A stretch of DNA of 64,000 bases from contig NZ_CP023994.1 in NCBI RefSeq assembly GCF_003194085.1, positions 1,550,001 to 1,614,000 of the forward strand. The letters run 5' to 3'. Source of the DNA: Aurantimicrobium photophilum. GTDB lineage: Bacteria > Actinomycetota > Actinomycetes > Actinomycetales > Microbacteriaceae. Positions 18,715 through 26,849 of the stretch are shown in pieces. The translations under genes and the position numbers were made by a program. The notes beneath the pieces are model-generated. The model was not told the DNA's origin, made no database searches, and saw only the letters and a list, made by a program, of their open reading frames with translations. Every line of letters begins with the position of its first letter. Within the stretch, counting starts at the first letter, position 1.

Positions 18715-19494
18715 TTATCCGAAACGACCGGAGATGTAGTCCTCGGTTGCCTGAACGTGAGGGTTCTCAAAGATCGTGGTGGTGTCATCGAACTCGATGA
18801 GCTTTCCGGGCTCACCAGTACCGGCAATGTTGAAGAAGGCGGTCTTGTCAGAGACGCGAGAAGCCTGCTGCATGTTGTGGGTCACGATGACGATCGTGTA
18901 CTTCGCCTTGAGTTCCTCAATGAGGTCCTCAATAGCAAGGGTGGAGATGGGGTCCAGAGCGGAGCAGGGCTCATCCATGAGAATGACCTCAGGGGACACA
19001 GCAATCGCACGTGCAATACACAGACGCTGCTGCTGACCACCGGAGAGACCAGAACCGGGAAGGTTCAGGCGATCCTTGACCTCTTTCCAGAGGTTTGCTC
19101 CCTTGAGGGACTTTTCAACCAGGTGCTCAGCGTCTGACTTGGAGAGCTTGTTGTTGTTGAGTTTGACCCCGGCGAGAACGTTGTCTGCAATCGACATGGT
19201 GGGGAAAGGATTCGGGCGCTGGAACACCATACCGACCTGGCGGCGGACCAATACAGGGTCAACGTCTGCGTCATAGAGGTTCTTGCCATCGATCATGACT
19301 TCACCTTCAACGCGAGCACCGGGAATGACTTCGTGCATGCGGTTCAGAGTGCGGAGGAAGGTGGACTTGCCACAACCAGAAGGACCAATGAAGGCGGTGA
19401 CGGTGCGGGGCTCGATGGTGAGCGAAACGTCTTCTACGGCCTTGAACTTGCCGTAGTACACGTTGAGGTCTTTGACTTCGATGCGCTTAGACAC
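18715..19494 (-). CDS. pstB: Phosphate ABC transporter ATP-binding protein
   Basis: 259 residues: Walker [11 protein letters not shown]-loop VFQRPNPFP, signature LSGGQQQRL, Walker [14 protein letters not shown] and H-loop VTHNMQQ, with the RPNPFPTMS segment specific to PstB. It powers high-affinity phosphate import with PstA, PstC and PstS at the membrane. Last gene of the pstSCAB operon; its natural terminator seems displaced by the IS30 copy 15 bases downstream. Confidence 0.97.
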   Translation of the reverse strand: MSKRIEVKDLNVYYGKFKAVEDVSLTIEPRTVTAFIGPSGCGKSTFLRTLNRMHEVIPGARVEGEVMIDGKNLYDADVDPVLVRRQVGMVFQRPNPFPTMSIADNVLAGVKLNNNKLSKSDAEHLVEKSLKGANLWKEVKDRLNLPGSGLSGGQQQRLCIARAIAVSPEVILMDEPCSALDPISTLAIEDLIEELKAKYTIVIVTHNMQQASRVSDKTAFFNIAGTGEPGKLIEFDDTTTIFENPHVQATEDYISGRFG

Positions 19495-19523
19495 GAGATT
19501 TCCTTCTTCGGTGGGGGTGAAAC

Positions 19524-20594
19524 TTAGCGGAGGCCCTTGGGAGCCAAGAGCTTAGATACAAGGCGGGCAATGAGGTTGAGGGCCATCACGATAAAGATCA
19601 AGACGAGCGCACCGGTCCAGGCACGGTCAATGTATGCCTGAGCATCTGAGCCTTGGCTGGCGTACTGGGTGTACACGAACACTGGCAGGGTGGCCATACG
19701 GTCTGAGAACAGGTTGTAGTTCATGCTCGTGCTCATACCCACGATGATGAGCAGCGGTGCGGTCTCACCGATGATGCGAGAGATGGAGAGCATCACACCG
19801 GTGATAATTCCACCGATGGCGGTAGGGATCACAATCTTCACAATGGTGAGCCACTTTGGAACACCGAGTGCGTAGGACGCCTCGCGCAGTTCGTTAGGTA
19901 CAAGCTTGAGCATTTCCTCAGTGGAACGAACCACCACAGGAATCATCAGGATCGAGAGTGCAACAGATCCACCGATACCGAAGCGGATACCGGGGCCCAA
20001 GACAATCGCGAACAGTGCGAAGGCAAACAGACCAGCAACGATTGAAGGAATACCCGTCATCACGTCCACGAAGAAGGTGATGGCCTTAGCAAGACGGCCG
20101 GTGCCGTATTCGACCAAATAGATGGCGGTCATGATTCCGATAGGAACCGAGATGACCGTCGCTGCAAGGGTGATCTCGAGGGTTCCGATGATGGCGTGAA
20201 GACCACCACCGCCCTCACCGACGACGTTACGCATCGACGAGTTGAAGAAGGTGGCATCAAGACGAGGCAAACCATTGATGAATGCGGTCGAGACGAGCGA
20301 CACCAGAGGCAACAGTGCAACAACGAAAGCTGTGGTGACCAAGCCCGTGGCGAGGCGGTCAGAGGCCTTACGTCGCCCTTCAACGATGCGTGAGAGCACG
20401 TAGGAGAGCAGCACAAACAACACAGCAGAGACAAAGACAGCGGCAACAAGGTTGAAGCCTTCAGAAATTCCTGCGGCTGTGAGAACTCCAAAGATTCCGA
20501 ATGCAACCAGTGCGCTCACGCCAGCAGTGATCCACATCACTGTCTTGGACAGGTGACGTGAGCTCGTGGGTGCAGGAACAACGAGGGCGGACAT
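19524..20594 (-). CDS. pstA: Phosphate ABC transporter permease
   Basis: 356 residues with a two-helix N-terminal part (about 18-65), then the six-helix permease core starting near residue 85. The permease loop [29 protein letters not shown] is the EAA motif that contacts PstB. Membrane subunit of the phosphate importer. Its ATG overlaps the stop of pstC by one base (TAATG), showing translational coupling. Confidence 0.95.
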   Translation of the reverse strand: MSALVVPAPTSSRHLSKTVMWITAGVSALVAFGIFGVLTAAGISEGFNLVAAVFVSAVLFVLLSYVLSRIVEGRRKASDRLATGLVTTAFVVALLPLVSLVSTAFINGLPRLDATFFNSSMRNVVGEGGGGLHAIIGTLEITLAATVISVPIGIMTAIYLVEYGTGRLAKAITFFVDVMTGIPSIVAGLFAFALFAIVLGPGIRFGIGGSVALSILMIPVVVRSTEEMLKLVPNELREASYALGVPKWLTIVKIVIPTAIGGIITGVMLSISRIIGETAPLLIIVGMSTSMNYNLFSDRMATLPVFVYTQYASQGSDAQAYIDRAWTGALVLIFIVMALNLIARLVSKLLAPKGLR

Positions 20595-21538
20595 TAGTTA
20601 GCTCCCGAGAATGCCTTGCGGCGGTTGATGACCATACGAGCCAGTGAGTTCACCAGCAACGTGATGAGGAACAAAATCAAACCTGTTGCGATCAGAACGT
20701 TTACACCCAGGTCGTGTGCCTCGGGGAAGTTCAACGCAATGTTGGCAGCAATGGTGGTGGGGTTCTGCGACTGAATCAGTGCGAAAGAAATAATCACCGA
20801 GGGTGAGAGCACCATGGCCACGGCCATGGTCTCGCCAAGTGCACGGCCGAGACCCAGCATGGTGGCAGAGATTATGCCGGGGCGACCAAAAGGAAGCACG
20901 GCAACCTTGATCATTTCCCAGCGGGTAGCACCGAGTGCTAATGCAGCTTCTTCGTGCAAACGAGGAGTCTGCAGGAAGATCTCCCGAGAGAGCGCAGTGA
21001 TGATGGGCAGGATCATGACGGCAAGCACAACCGCGACAGTCAGGATGCTGCGACCGGTACCCGAAACGGGGCCAGCGAAGAGAGGAATCCAACCCAGGTT
21101 GTCAACCAACCATGAGTAGAACGGCTGCACAGCAGGAGCCAGAACAGTGATGCCCCACAGGCCGAAGACGACCGAAGGAACCGCTGCGAGAAGGTCAATG
21201 ACATAACCCAGGCCTTGAGCAAGTCTGCGGGGAGCGAAGTGGGAGATGAAGAGTGCGATTCCGATGGCGAAAGGAAGAGCAATTACGAGAGCGAGGGCAG
21301 CAGCCCAGATTGTTCCGAAGACCAATGGAATGACGTAGGTCCAGAAACCTTGTCCATCATTGACATCTGCGGGATCTGCGAGGAACGCAGGAAGACTTTG
21401 TGCAACTAAAAAGATTGCGACAGCAGCGAGGACAGCGAGGATGAGTGATCCTGCGGCAAGGCTAGAGGTAGAGAAGACTTTGTCTCCCATACGACCAGGA
21501 GCTTTAGCCTGGGTCGATTCCTGAACTTCGATAGCCAC
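20594..21538 (-). CDS. pstC: Phosphate ABC transporter permease
   Basis: 314 residues, six main helices; EAA loop EEAALALGATRWEMIKVAVLPFGRPG and the LGRALGETMAVAMV segment typical of PstC. It pairs with PstA in the phosphate importer. Separated from pstS by an 87-base gap that holds a 20-bp hairpin, which probably lowers expression of pstCAB relative to pstS. Confidence 0.95.
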   Translation of the reverse strand: MAIEVQESTQAKAPGRMGDKVFSTSSLAAGSLILAVLAAVAIFLVAQSLPAFLADPADVNDGQGFWTYVIPLVFGTIWAAALALVIALPFAIGIALFISHFAPRRLAQGLGYVIDLLAAVPSVVFGLWGITVLAPAVQPFYSWLVDNLGWIPLFAGPVSGTGRSILTVAVVLAVMILPIITALSREIFLQTPRLHEEAALALGATRWEMIKVAVLPFGRPGIISATMLGLGRALGETMAVAMVLSPSVIISFALIQSQNPTTIAANIALNFPEAHDLGVNVLIATGLILFLITLLVNSLARMVINRRKAFSGAN

Positions 21539-21573
21539 GAGTCATTCCTACTGCAAATTGAGTGAATTTGGTA

Positions 21574-21616
21574 ATGCCCGGCCCAGAGAATCTTGGAGAT
21601 TCCCCAGACCGGGCAT
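21574..21616 (-). other. 20-bp intercistronic hairpin pstS/pstC
   Basis: Two 20-base arms (21574-21593 and 21597-21616) pair over their whole length, four of the pairs being G-U on the minus-strand RNA, around a 3-base loop. No T tract follows, so it is more likely an mRNA stabiliser or partial attenuator than a full terminator, giving more PstS than permease. Confidence 0.7.
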
Positions 21617-21625
21617 CAAAGGGTG

Positions 21626-22720
21626 TTACTTGATTGCTGAAACGATTGCAGATGCCTTCTTGGCAGTTGCTGCATCGAGTGGAGCGGAACCAGCTGCTGC
21701 TGCTGCATCAGCCTGACCCTGCTCGCTGAGGATGTACTCGAAGTAAGGCTTGACCAGGTCAGCTACACCAGCTTCTGCGTACTCGTTGCAACCGATGAGG
21801 TAAGAAACGAGAACGATGGGGTACTCAGCTGGGTTAGTGGTGGTGCGGTCAATCTTGATTGCCATGTCAGATGCGTCACGGCCGTCAACTGCTGCACCGT
21901 TAGCTACAACTGCTGCTGCTGCCTCAGGGGTGTACTTGATGAACTTGTCGCCCACCTTGATGTTTGCAACAGAAAGCTTTCCAGCCTTCGAAGCGTCTGC
22001 GTAACCAATGGTTCCAGTACCGTTCTTGACTGCGTCAACTACACCTGAGGTGCCCTGTGCGCCTTCACCGGTCTGGAAGGGGAATGGGTCAGCAGGCTTC
22101 TCGATTGCCCAGTCAGCCTTAGCGGTCTGGAAGAGGTAGTCAGAGAAGTTCTTGGTGGTGCCCGAGTCGTCAGAGCGGTGAACTGCAGTGATTGCCAGGT
22201 CAGGAAGCTTTGCCTTGGGGTTGAGTGCAACGATTGCTGCATCGTTCCAGTTGGTGATTGCACCCGAGAAGATCTTCGCAATGGTGGATGCGTCAAGGTT
22301 CAGGTCGGTTACACCATCAACGTTGTAGATAACGGCGATGGGAGAGATGTAAGCAGGAACCTCGAATGGGAGGGTGCCAGCTGCACATGCTGCGAAGGGG
22401 AGAGCGAGCTCTTCGTCCTTGAGGTACGAGTCAGAACCAGCGAAGTTAGATCCACCAGCAATGAAGGTTTCGCGACCAGCGCCGGAACCGGAGGGGTCGT
22501 AAGTGATGGTGACGTCTGGGTTAGCGGTCTGGAATGCGGCGATCCATGCTTCCTGAGCTGAGCCCTGGCTGGATGCGCCTGCACCGACGAGAGAACCAGC
22601 GAGAGTGCTGACCTCTGCGGGAGCTGCCTCTTCGTTAGCTGCACAAGAGGCAAGTGCGAGTGCAGCAGTTGCTGCCATTGCAATGGCTGCCATGGGGCGG
22701 CCGAAACGCGTGATGTTCAC
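21626..22720 (-). CDS. pstS: Phosphate-binding lipoprotein
   Basis: 364 residues from GTG 22720, chosen because AAAGGA lies 6 bases upstream and the signal peptide (NITRFGRPMAAIAMAATAAL) begins there; the frame extends to 22810 without support. Lipobox LASC puts the mature protein on the outer membrane face. Phosphate-binding motifs: GAGASSQ, DPSGSGAGRETF, AVHRSDDSGTT and QGTSGV. It captures phosphate for PstCAB. PHO-box repeats lie about 75 bases upstream. Confidence 0.95.
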   Translation of the reverse strand: MNITRFGRPMAAIAMAATAALALASCAANEEAAPAEVSTLAGSLVGAGASSQGSAQEAWIAAFQTANPDVTITYDPSGSGAGRETFIAGGSNFAGSDSYLKDEELALPFAACAAGTLPFEVPAYISPIAVIYNVDGVTDLNLDASTIAKIFSGAITNWNDAAIVALNPKAKLPDLAITAVHRSDDSGTTKNFSDYLFQTAKADWAIEKPADPFPFQTGEGAQGTSGVVDAVKNGTGTIGYADASKAGKLSVANIKVGDKFIKYTPEAAAAVVANGAAVDGRDASDMAIKIDRTTTNPAEYPIVLVSYLIGCNEYAEAGVADLVKPYFEYILSEQGQADAAAAAGSAPLDAATAKKASAIVSAIK

Positions 22721-22792
22721 GTGAAATCCTTTCAGGATTTTTTCTTGGTGTGTGGACTCGTTTTGAACCCTGAGTTCACAGTAAGAGACTTG

Positions 22793-22832
22793 GGTGACGT
22801 ATCGGCACACGCAAGGTAAACAGAAGATGAAC
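22793..22832 (-). promoter_or_regulatory. PHO-box array upstream of pstS
   Basis: On the minus strand four 7-base units, GTTCATC, GTTTACC, GTGTGCC and CGTCACC, follow each other with an exact 11-base period. This is the architecture of actinobacterial PHO boxes (consensus GTTCACC with 4-base linkers in Streptomyces). Two ATTAACC units lie just upstream (22833-22839, 22848-22854). The likely binder is RegX3, encoded 2 kb away. Confidence 0.75.
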
Positions 22833-22858
22833 GGTTAATATTTGACAGGTTAATGCAC

Positions 22859-22886
22859 AAAAACCCCGGGAAAACCGGGGTTTTTG
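22859..22886 (-). terminator. Rho-independent terminator of phoU
   Basis: The stem AAAAACCCCGG pairs with CCGGGGTTTTT around a short loop, ending in TTTTTG on the minus strand, 12 bases after the phoU stop. It separates phoU from pstS. Confidence 0.85.
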
Positions 22887-22897
22887 AGTGAGAGTTG

Positions 22898-23563
22898 TTA
22901 GGCCTCTTCAGAAGAAAGTTCAGGAGCCCATTCACCAGTCGACAGGTACTTGACCTTGCGCGCAATGGAGATAGCGTGATCTGAGAAGCGCTCGTAGTAG
23001 CGGCTTGCCAAGGTGGCATCAACAGTGTCCATTGAGGTGCCACCCCAGGCTTCGCTGAGAACCTTGTCGAAGACGGACAAGTGAAGTGCGTCAATCTGGT
23101 CATCGATGTCGCGAATGGCGTCAACGAACTTCATGTCCTGGGTCTTGAGCATCTTGATCAGCTTCTCAGCAACCTTGATGTCGAGTTCACCCATCTCTTT
23201 AAAGGTTGAACGCAGACCCTTGGCGATGACCTTGTCAGGGAAGCGGTAGCGAGTGAGCTGAGCAAGGTGCTCTGCCATGTCACCCATACGCTCCAGCGAA
23301 GCGCTCATGCGAAGTGCGCTGACGACAACACGAAGGTCGCGGGCTACGGGCTGCTGACGAGCGAGAATCTGGATAGAGAGTTCGTCGAGGGTGAGTGCAA
23401 GTTCGTCGATGCGGGCATCTTCTTCGATGACCTGTTCGGCAAGTGCAATGTCACTGGTCTGGAATGCAGTTGTACCTTTACGCATTGCTTCGGCAACGAG
23501 TTCGGCAATTTCTACAAGGCGCTGCTGAACTTCGTGAAGTTCCTGCTGGAATACGTCGCGCAT
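22898..23563 (-). CDS. phoU: Phosphate signalling regulator PhoU
   Basis: 221 residues, two PhoU three-helix repeats (about 10-100 and 115-205), each with the metal-binding pattern E-x-x-x-D (IEEDARIDELA; DIDDQIDALH). PhoU damps the sensor kinase when phosphate is plentiful and protects cells from excess uptake by Pst. ATG 23563 is preceded by AAGGA. Divergent from senX3; the gap contains PHO-box-like repeats. Confidence 0.95.
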   Translation of the reverse strand: MRDVFQQELHEVQQRLVEIAELVAEAMRKGTTAFQTSDIALAEQVIEEDARIDELALTLDELSIQILARQQPVARDLRVVVSALRMSASLERMGDMAEHLAQLTRYRFPDKVIAKGLRSTFKEMGELDIKVAEKLIKMLKTQDMKFVDAIRDIDDQIDALHLSVFDKVLSEAWGGTSMDTVDATLASRYYERFSDHAISIARKVKYLSTGEWAPELSSEEA

Positions 23564-23615
23564 GATGGTTCCTTAAATAGTTGTGGTCAACCGCACTCTA
23601 AGTAAGCCCCGTGAT

Positions 23616-23666
23616 GGTGAATCCGCTGTGTCACGAAGGTTAACGTAAAGAGCGAGTCTGGTTAAC
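23616..23666. promoter_or_regulatory. PHO-box-like repeats between phoU and senX3
   Basis: GGTGAAT (23616-23622), GGTTAAC (23638-23644) and GGTTAAC (23660-23666) are spaced exactly 22 bases apart, twice the 11-base PHO-box period. They read as GTTAACC/ATTCACC on the phoU strand. They lie between divergent phoU and senX3 and could allow RegX3 autoregulation of both. Confidence 0.6.
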
Positions 23667-23740
23667 AGTTGACGTTTCAACCCTACTCCTGCCCTTTTTC
23701 TTTTTGAGAGAGGCACGTGGTGGGTTACCGTTAGAGCATC

Positions 23741-24883
23741 ATGTCGGCATCTGTTGTATTGCTCGCCCTCGGGGTTGGAGCCGTTGCGGGTGTCGCCGTT
23801 GTGCTTCTCATTATCTGGGTGCTTCGCCAACGCAGAATGGATAACGAGAAAACATCCGGTGACCTTCCTCGTGGAGTTGCGCAACTCGTCAGCAAACTCG
23901 ATGGTGCCGTCCTGGTTTTAGATAAATCTCTCAACGTCCTCATTGCTTCTGATGCAACCAGCCGTTTGGGTCTTTCAGGCAATGGTCGCCTCCTTATCCC
24001 TGAGCTTGTGTTGATCGCGGAACAAGCTGCCCAGGGTAAAAGTGTTTCTCGGGAAGATTTCGAGATCTCTCGCGGACCGCTTGGTGATGCTACCCTCACC
24101 GTGACCGTTCATGCCTCACCTTTTCGCAATCGCTTCGTGCTGCTCTCAGTGATCGACCGCGGGGAATACCAGCGCCTAGATGATGTCCGTCGTGAGTTCG
24201 TTGCCAACGTGAGCCACGAACTGAAAACACCGATTGCCTCAGTTGGCCTTCTGGCTGAAGCGCTTGTCGAAGCTGCTGATGAACCAGACACCGTCCGTCA
24301 CTTCGCAGAACGACTCACGAAAGAATCTCAACGACTCGGAGCAATCACTCGAGAGATCATCGAACTTTCTCGCCTCCAAGCAGAGGGTGCACTTGCCGAG
24401 TTTGCGCCAGTCACGGTAGAGACCGTCGTCATGAATGCGCTGGAACAAAATCGTGTGATGGCTAAGTCACGCAAGATCAAGCTCGCTACCGGTGGCGATT
24501 TGGATGCTGTTGTTTATGGTGATGCCGAAAGCCTGACCGTCGCCTTGAATAACCTCATTGCTAATGCGGTCCATTACTCCCCTGACAATTCTCAGGTGGG
24601 CATAGGCGCAGTCCGCCGTAATTCCTTCATTGAGATTGCCGTCACCGACCAAGGAATCGGCATGACCAAGGATGAATCAGAACGCGTATTTGAACGCTTT
24701 TATCGAACTGACCAAGCCCGTTCCAGGTCCACTGGCGGAAGTGGCTTAGGGCTCAGCATTGTTAAGCACATTGTGTCTAACCACGGTGGGGACATCCGAG
24801 TTTGGTCTTCCCCCGGGAAGGGCTCCACGTTCACCATCAGAATTCCCGAAGCAATAACCTCCGGAAAGGACACCTCCGCGTGA
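23741..24883 (+). CDS. senX3: Phosphate sensor histidine kinase SenX3
   Basis: 380 residues: one transmembrane helix (about 6-27), a PAS-like region (50-145), the H-box FVANVSHELKTPIAS with His159, the N-box NNLIANAVHYSP, G1 DQGIGM and G2 GGSGLGLSIVKHI. This short single-helix form matches SenX3/PhoR of actinobacteria, which senses phosphate through Pst-PhoU. It should autophosphorylate and pass phosphate to RegX3, whose gene overlaps its stop by 4 bases. Confidence 0.95.
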   Translation: MSASVVLLALGVGAVAGVAVVLLIIWVLRQRRMDNEKTSGDLPRGVAQLVSKLDGAVLVLDKSLNVLIASDATSRLGLSGNGRLLIPELVLIAEQAAQGKSVSREDFEISRGPLGDATLTVTVHASPFRNRFVLLSVIDRGEYQRLDDVRREFVANVSHELKTPIASVGLLAEALVEAADEPDTVRHFAERLTKESQRLGAITREIIELSRLQAEGALAEFAPVTVETVVMNALEQNRVMAKSRKIKLATGGDLDAVVYGDAESLTVALNNLIANAVHYSPDNSQVGIGAVRRNSFIEIAVTDQGIGMTKDESERVFERFYRTDQARSRSTGGSGLGLSIVKHIVSNHGGDIRVWSSPGKGSTFTIRIPEAITSGKDTSA

Positions 24884-25563
24884 CCCGCATCCTGCTCGTA
24901 GAAGATGAAAGCTCCTTGAGCGAAACTCTTTCTTTCCTTCTCACTCGTGAAGGCTTTGAAGTAGAGATAGCTGAAGACGGCCAGATCGCACTCGATATCT
25001 TTGCCAACGGCAACTTCGACATCATCCTGCTCGACCTGATGATTCCCAAAGTTCCTGGTAACGAGGTGTGCCGCCAGATTCGCACCACCTCCAACATCCC
25101 CATCATCATGCTCACCGCCAAGGACACTGAAGTGGACAAGGTTGTGGGTCTTGAGCTCGGTGCTGATGACTATGTCACCAAACCTTACTCAACCCGTGAG
25201 TTACTCGCCCGCATCAAGGCTGTTCTTCGCCGTAACGTGAAGGAAGACGCCTTCGAGGATGACGGTGTCATCGATATAGCTGGTATTCGTCTCGATGCAG
25301 ATCGCCACACCCTCCACGTTCAGGGCGCCCTTGTTGCTATTCCACTTAAAGAGTTTGAACTTCTGGAATACCTCATGAGCAATGTGGGCCGCGTGCTCAC
25401 TCGTGGTCAACTCATTGACCGCGTCTGGGGAACTGACTACTACGGCGATACCAAGACTCTGGATGTTCACATTAAGCGCTTGCGCTCCAAGATTGAAGCA
25501 GACCCTGCTGAGCCCGTGAACCTCGTGACCGTGCGTGGCCTGGGCTACCGCTTCGACGCCTAG
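24880..25563 (+). CDS. regX3: Phosphate response regulator RegX3
   Basis: 227 residues from GTG 24880, which overlaps the senX3 stop (GTGA) and follows a GGAAAGGA site. Receiver domain with phosphoacceptor Asp52 (IILLDLMIP), Thr in MLTAKD and Lys in VTKPYS; the C-terminal OmpR-type winged helix ends with VRGLGYRFDA. Probably binds the PHO-box repeats upstream of pstS and phoU/senX3 when phosphate is scarce. Confidence 0.95.
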   Translation: MTRILLVEDESSLSETLSFLLTREGFEVEIAEDGQIALDIFANGNFDIILLDLMIPKVPGNEVCRQIRTTSNIPIIMLTAKDTEVDKVVGLELGADDYVTKPYSTRELLARIKAVLRRNVKEDAFEDDGVIDIAGIRLDADRHTLHVQGALVAIPLKEFELLEYLMSNVGRVLTRGQLIDRVWGTDYYGDTKTLDVHIKRLRSKIEADPAEPVNLVTVRGLGYRFDA

Positions 25564-25579
25564 AGCTATATCACGAGTG

Positions 25580-25906
25580 TTAATCCACGCAGCAAGAGTC
25601 TGACGTGTTGACAGGCCCTAAATTGAGGGCTATGAGGATATTGCTTGCAGCTGGCGTGAGCGAAAAATAAGCCCATTTGCCTTTTTGGCTTCGGGTCAGG
25701 AGCCCTGCATCAACTAACAACTTCATGTGGTGGCTCACCGTGCTTTGGGCAAGGTTGGTATCGGGAGTGAGATCACAGATGCACGCACCATCGACACAGT
25801 TGGCACCTGCAATCTTGAGTAACAGATTCAATCGGGTTTCATCCCCTAATGCTTTGAGCTGTTGCGCAAGCAGTGCAGTTGAGGCGAGTTCCTGTGTTAT
25901 CGACAT
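25580..25906 (-). CDS. arsR: ArsR-family arsenic-sensing repressor
   Basis: 108 residues from ATG 25906: the -10 box TATACT ends 6 bases before it, giving a leaderless transcript; a start at 25927 is possible but has no ribosome site. Winged helix with STVSHHMKLLVDAGLLTRSQKGKW. Metal-sensing cysteines: CVDGACICDL in the helix before recognition, plus a C-terminal vicinal pair in SDSCCVD. It should leave DNA on binding arsenite and derepress the divergent operon. Convergent end near regX3. Confidence 0.92.
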   Translation of the reverse strand: MSITQELASTALLAQQLKALGDETRLNLLLKIAGANCVDGACICDLTPDTNLAQSTVSHHMKLLVDAGLLTRSQKGKWAYFSLTPAASNILIALNLGPVNTSDSCCVD

Positions 25907-25912
25907 AGCAAA

Positions 25913-25918
25913 AGTATA
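25913..25918 (-). promoter_or_regulatory. -10 box TATACT, leaderless arsR promoter
   Basis: Minus-strand TATACT, 6 bases before the ATG at 25906. A TCGATA motif that matches the operator half site lies 12 bases upstream, within the expected promoter spacer. Confidence 0.5.
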
Positions 25919-25957
25919 TATTGACATTTATCGATATGACAGTGCTAAAGTATTAAC

Positions 25958-25977
25958 GAATCGATATACTTCGATTC
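25958..25977. promoter_or_regulatory. ArsR operator candidate over ars operon -10 box
   Basis: Perfect palindrome GAATCGA-TATACT-TCGATTC. The 6-base spacer is itself a near-consensus -10 box for plus-strand transcription of the ars genes. Another TCGATA at 25931-25936 is exactly 30 bases from the TCGATA at 25961, on the same helix face. Confidence 0.65.
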
Positions 25978-26015
25978 ATAATCCATTCATCTCAACATGA
26001 GAGAAAGGAAGTGCC

Positions 26016-26081
26016 ATGAACAAGCTCAACGTCATCTCCGGCGGCGACGGCGGTTGCTGCGGCGACACCGGCTGCTGCTAA
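26016..26081 (+). CDS. 21-residue Cys-rich peptide of the ars operon
   Basis: ATG 26016 follows a strong GAGAAAGGAAG ribosome site. The ORF encodes 21 residues, starts MNKLNVIS and ends GGDGGCCGDTGCC; four of the last eight residues are Cys, in two vicinal pairs. I recognise no family. It is the first gene after the ArsR-controlled promoter, ahead of an aquaglyceroporin and arsenate reductase. The Cys pairs could bind As(III) directly, or the ORF could be a leader for control of downstream genes by the stem-loop that follows. Coding status rests on the ribosome site, position and composition only. Confidence 0.6.
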   Translation: MNKLNVISGGDGGCCGDTGCC

Positions 26082-26094
26082 ACCCTCGCTGAGT

Positions 26095-26125
26095 AGCCCC
26101 ACCAGTTCTTGGAACCGATGGGGCT
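26095..26125 (+). other. Stem-loop between ars microprotein and porin
   Basis: The outer stem AGCCCCA/TGGGGCT encloses an inner GTTC-TTG-GAAC hairpin. Placed 13 bases after the small ORF and before the porin start; no long T tract follows. It could be an attenuator or processing site, making the first ORF more abundant than the rest. Confidence 0.5.
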
Positions 26126-26168
26126 TCACTCTTGTCTAGAACTTCACAACTGCACCCAGAATAGAAAT

Positions 26169-26849
26169 TTGAACACACTCAGACTTGCCCTCGCAGAGTT
26201 CTTCGGAACTCTCGTTCTTGTTGCCACCGTCGTGGGCTCAGGAATCATGGGCACTCAAATGTCGAGTGATCCTGGTGTTGCGTTGCTGATCAACACTCTC
26301 TCCACCATCTTTGTGCTGGCACTGCTCATTCTGATTCTGGGCCCCATCAGTGGCGCCCACTTCAACCCAGCCGTGACCCTGGTGATGTGGGCAAAGAAGC
26401 TGCAGCCGGGTACTCACGTACTTCCCTATGTCATCGCCCAGGTTGCTGGCGCCATCGGCGGGGCAATCTTGGCGAATGTTATGTTCGACCAGGCACCTAT
26501 CCAGATTGCGACAACCGAACGTGTCTCGCCTGGTCTATTTATCGGTGAGATTGTTGCCACCGCTGGTTTGCTCGTTGTCATTCTTGTCTTCATTGCTCGC
26601 GACCAAGCCCGCTTTGTTCCCTTCGCTGTTGCCGCATGGATTGGCTCTGCTTACTTCTTCACCTCGTCCACGTCATTTGCTAACCCTGCCGTGACAATTG
26701 GTCGCGTATTCAGTGACAGCTTTGCCGGCATTGCACCTGCATCTGTTGGCCCTTTTGTTCTTGCCCAGCTCATCGGCGCAGCACTTGGTGCTGTGCTGGC
26801 CTGGGCCATCATCAACTCCACCAACAAGAAAGAAAATCATGTCGGATAA
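26169..26849 (+). CDS. MIP-family aquaglyceroporin (arsenite channel, AqpS-like)
   Basis: 226 residues from TTG 26169, which fits the family N-terminus (NTLRLALAEFFGT); ATG 26118 and TTG 26109 are in-frame alternatives that would overlap the stem-loop. Six helices and both pore half-helices are visible: HFNPAVTL and SFANPAVTIGR. In ars operons such channels let arsenite leave the cell down its gradient after reduction by ArsC (as in Sinorhizobium AqpS). No arsB/acr3 pump is present here, which supports that role. Its end overlaps arsC by 11 bases. Confidence 0.85.
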   Translation: MNTLRLALAEFFGTLVLVATVVGSGIMGTQMSSDPGVALLINTLSTIFVLALLILILGPISGAHFNPAVTLVMWAKKLQPGTHVLPYVIAQVAGAIGGAILANVMFDQAPIQIATTERVSPGLFIGEIVATAGLLVVILVFIARDQARFVPFAVAAWIGSAYFFTSSTSFANPAVTIGRVFSDSFAGIAPASVGPFVLAQLIGAALGAVLAWAIINSTNKKENHVG

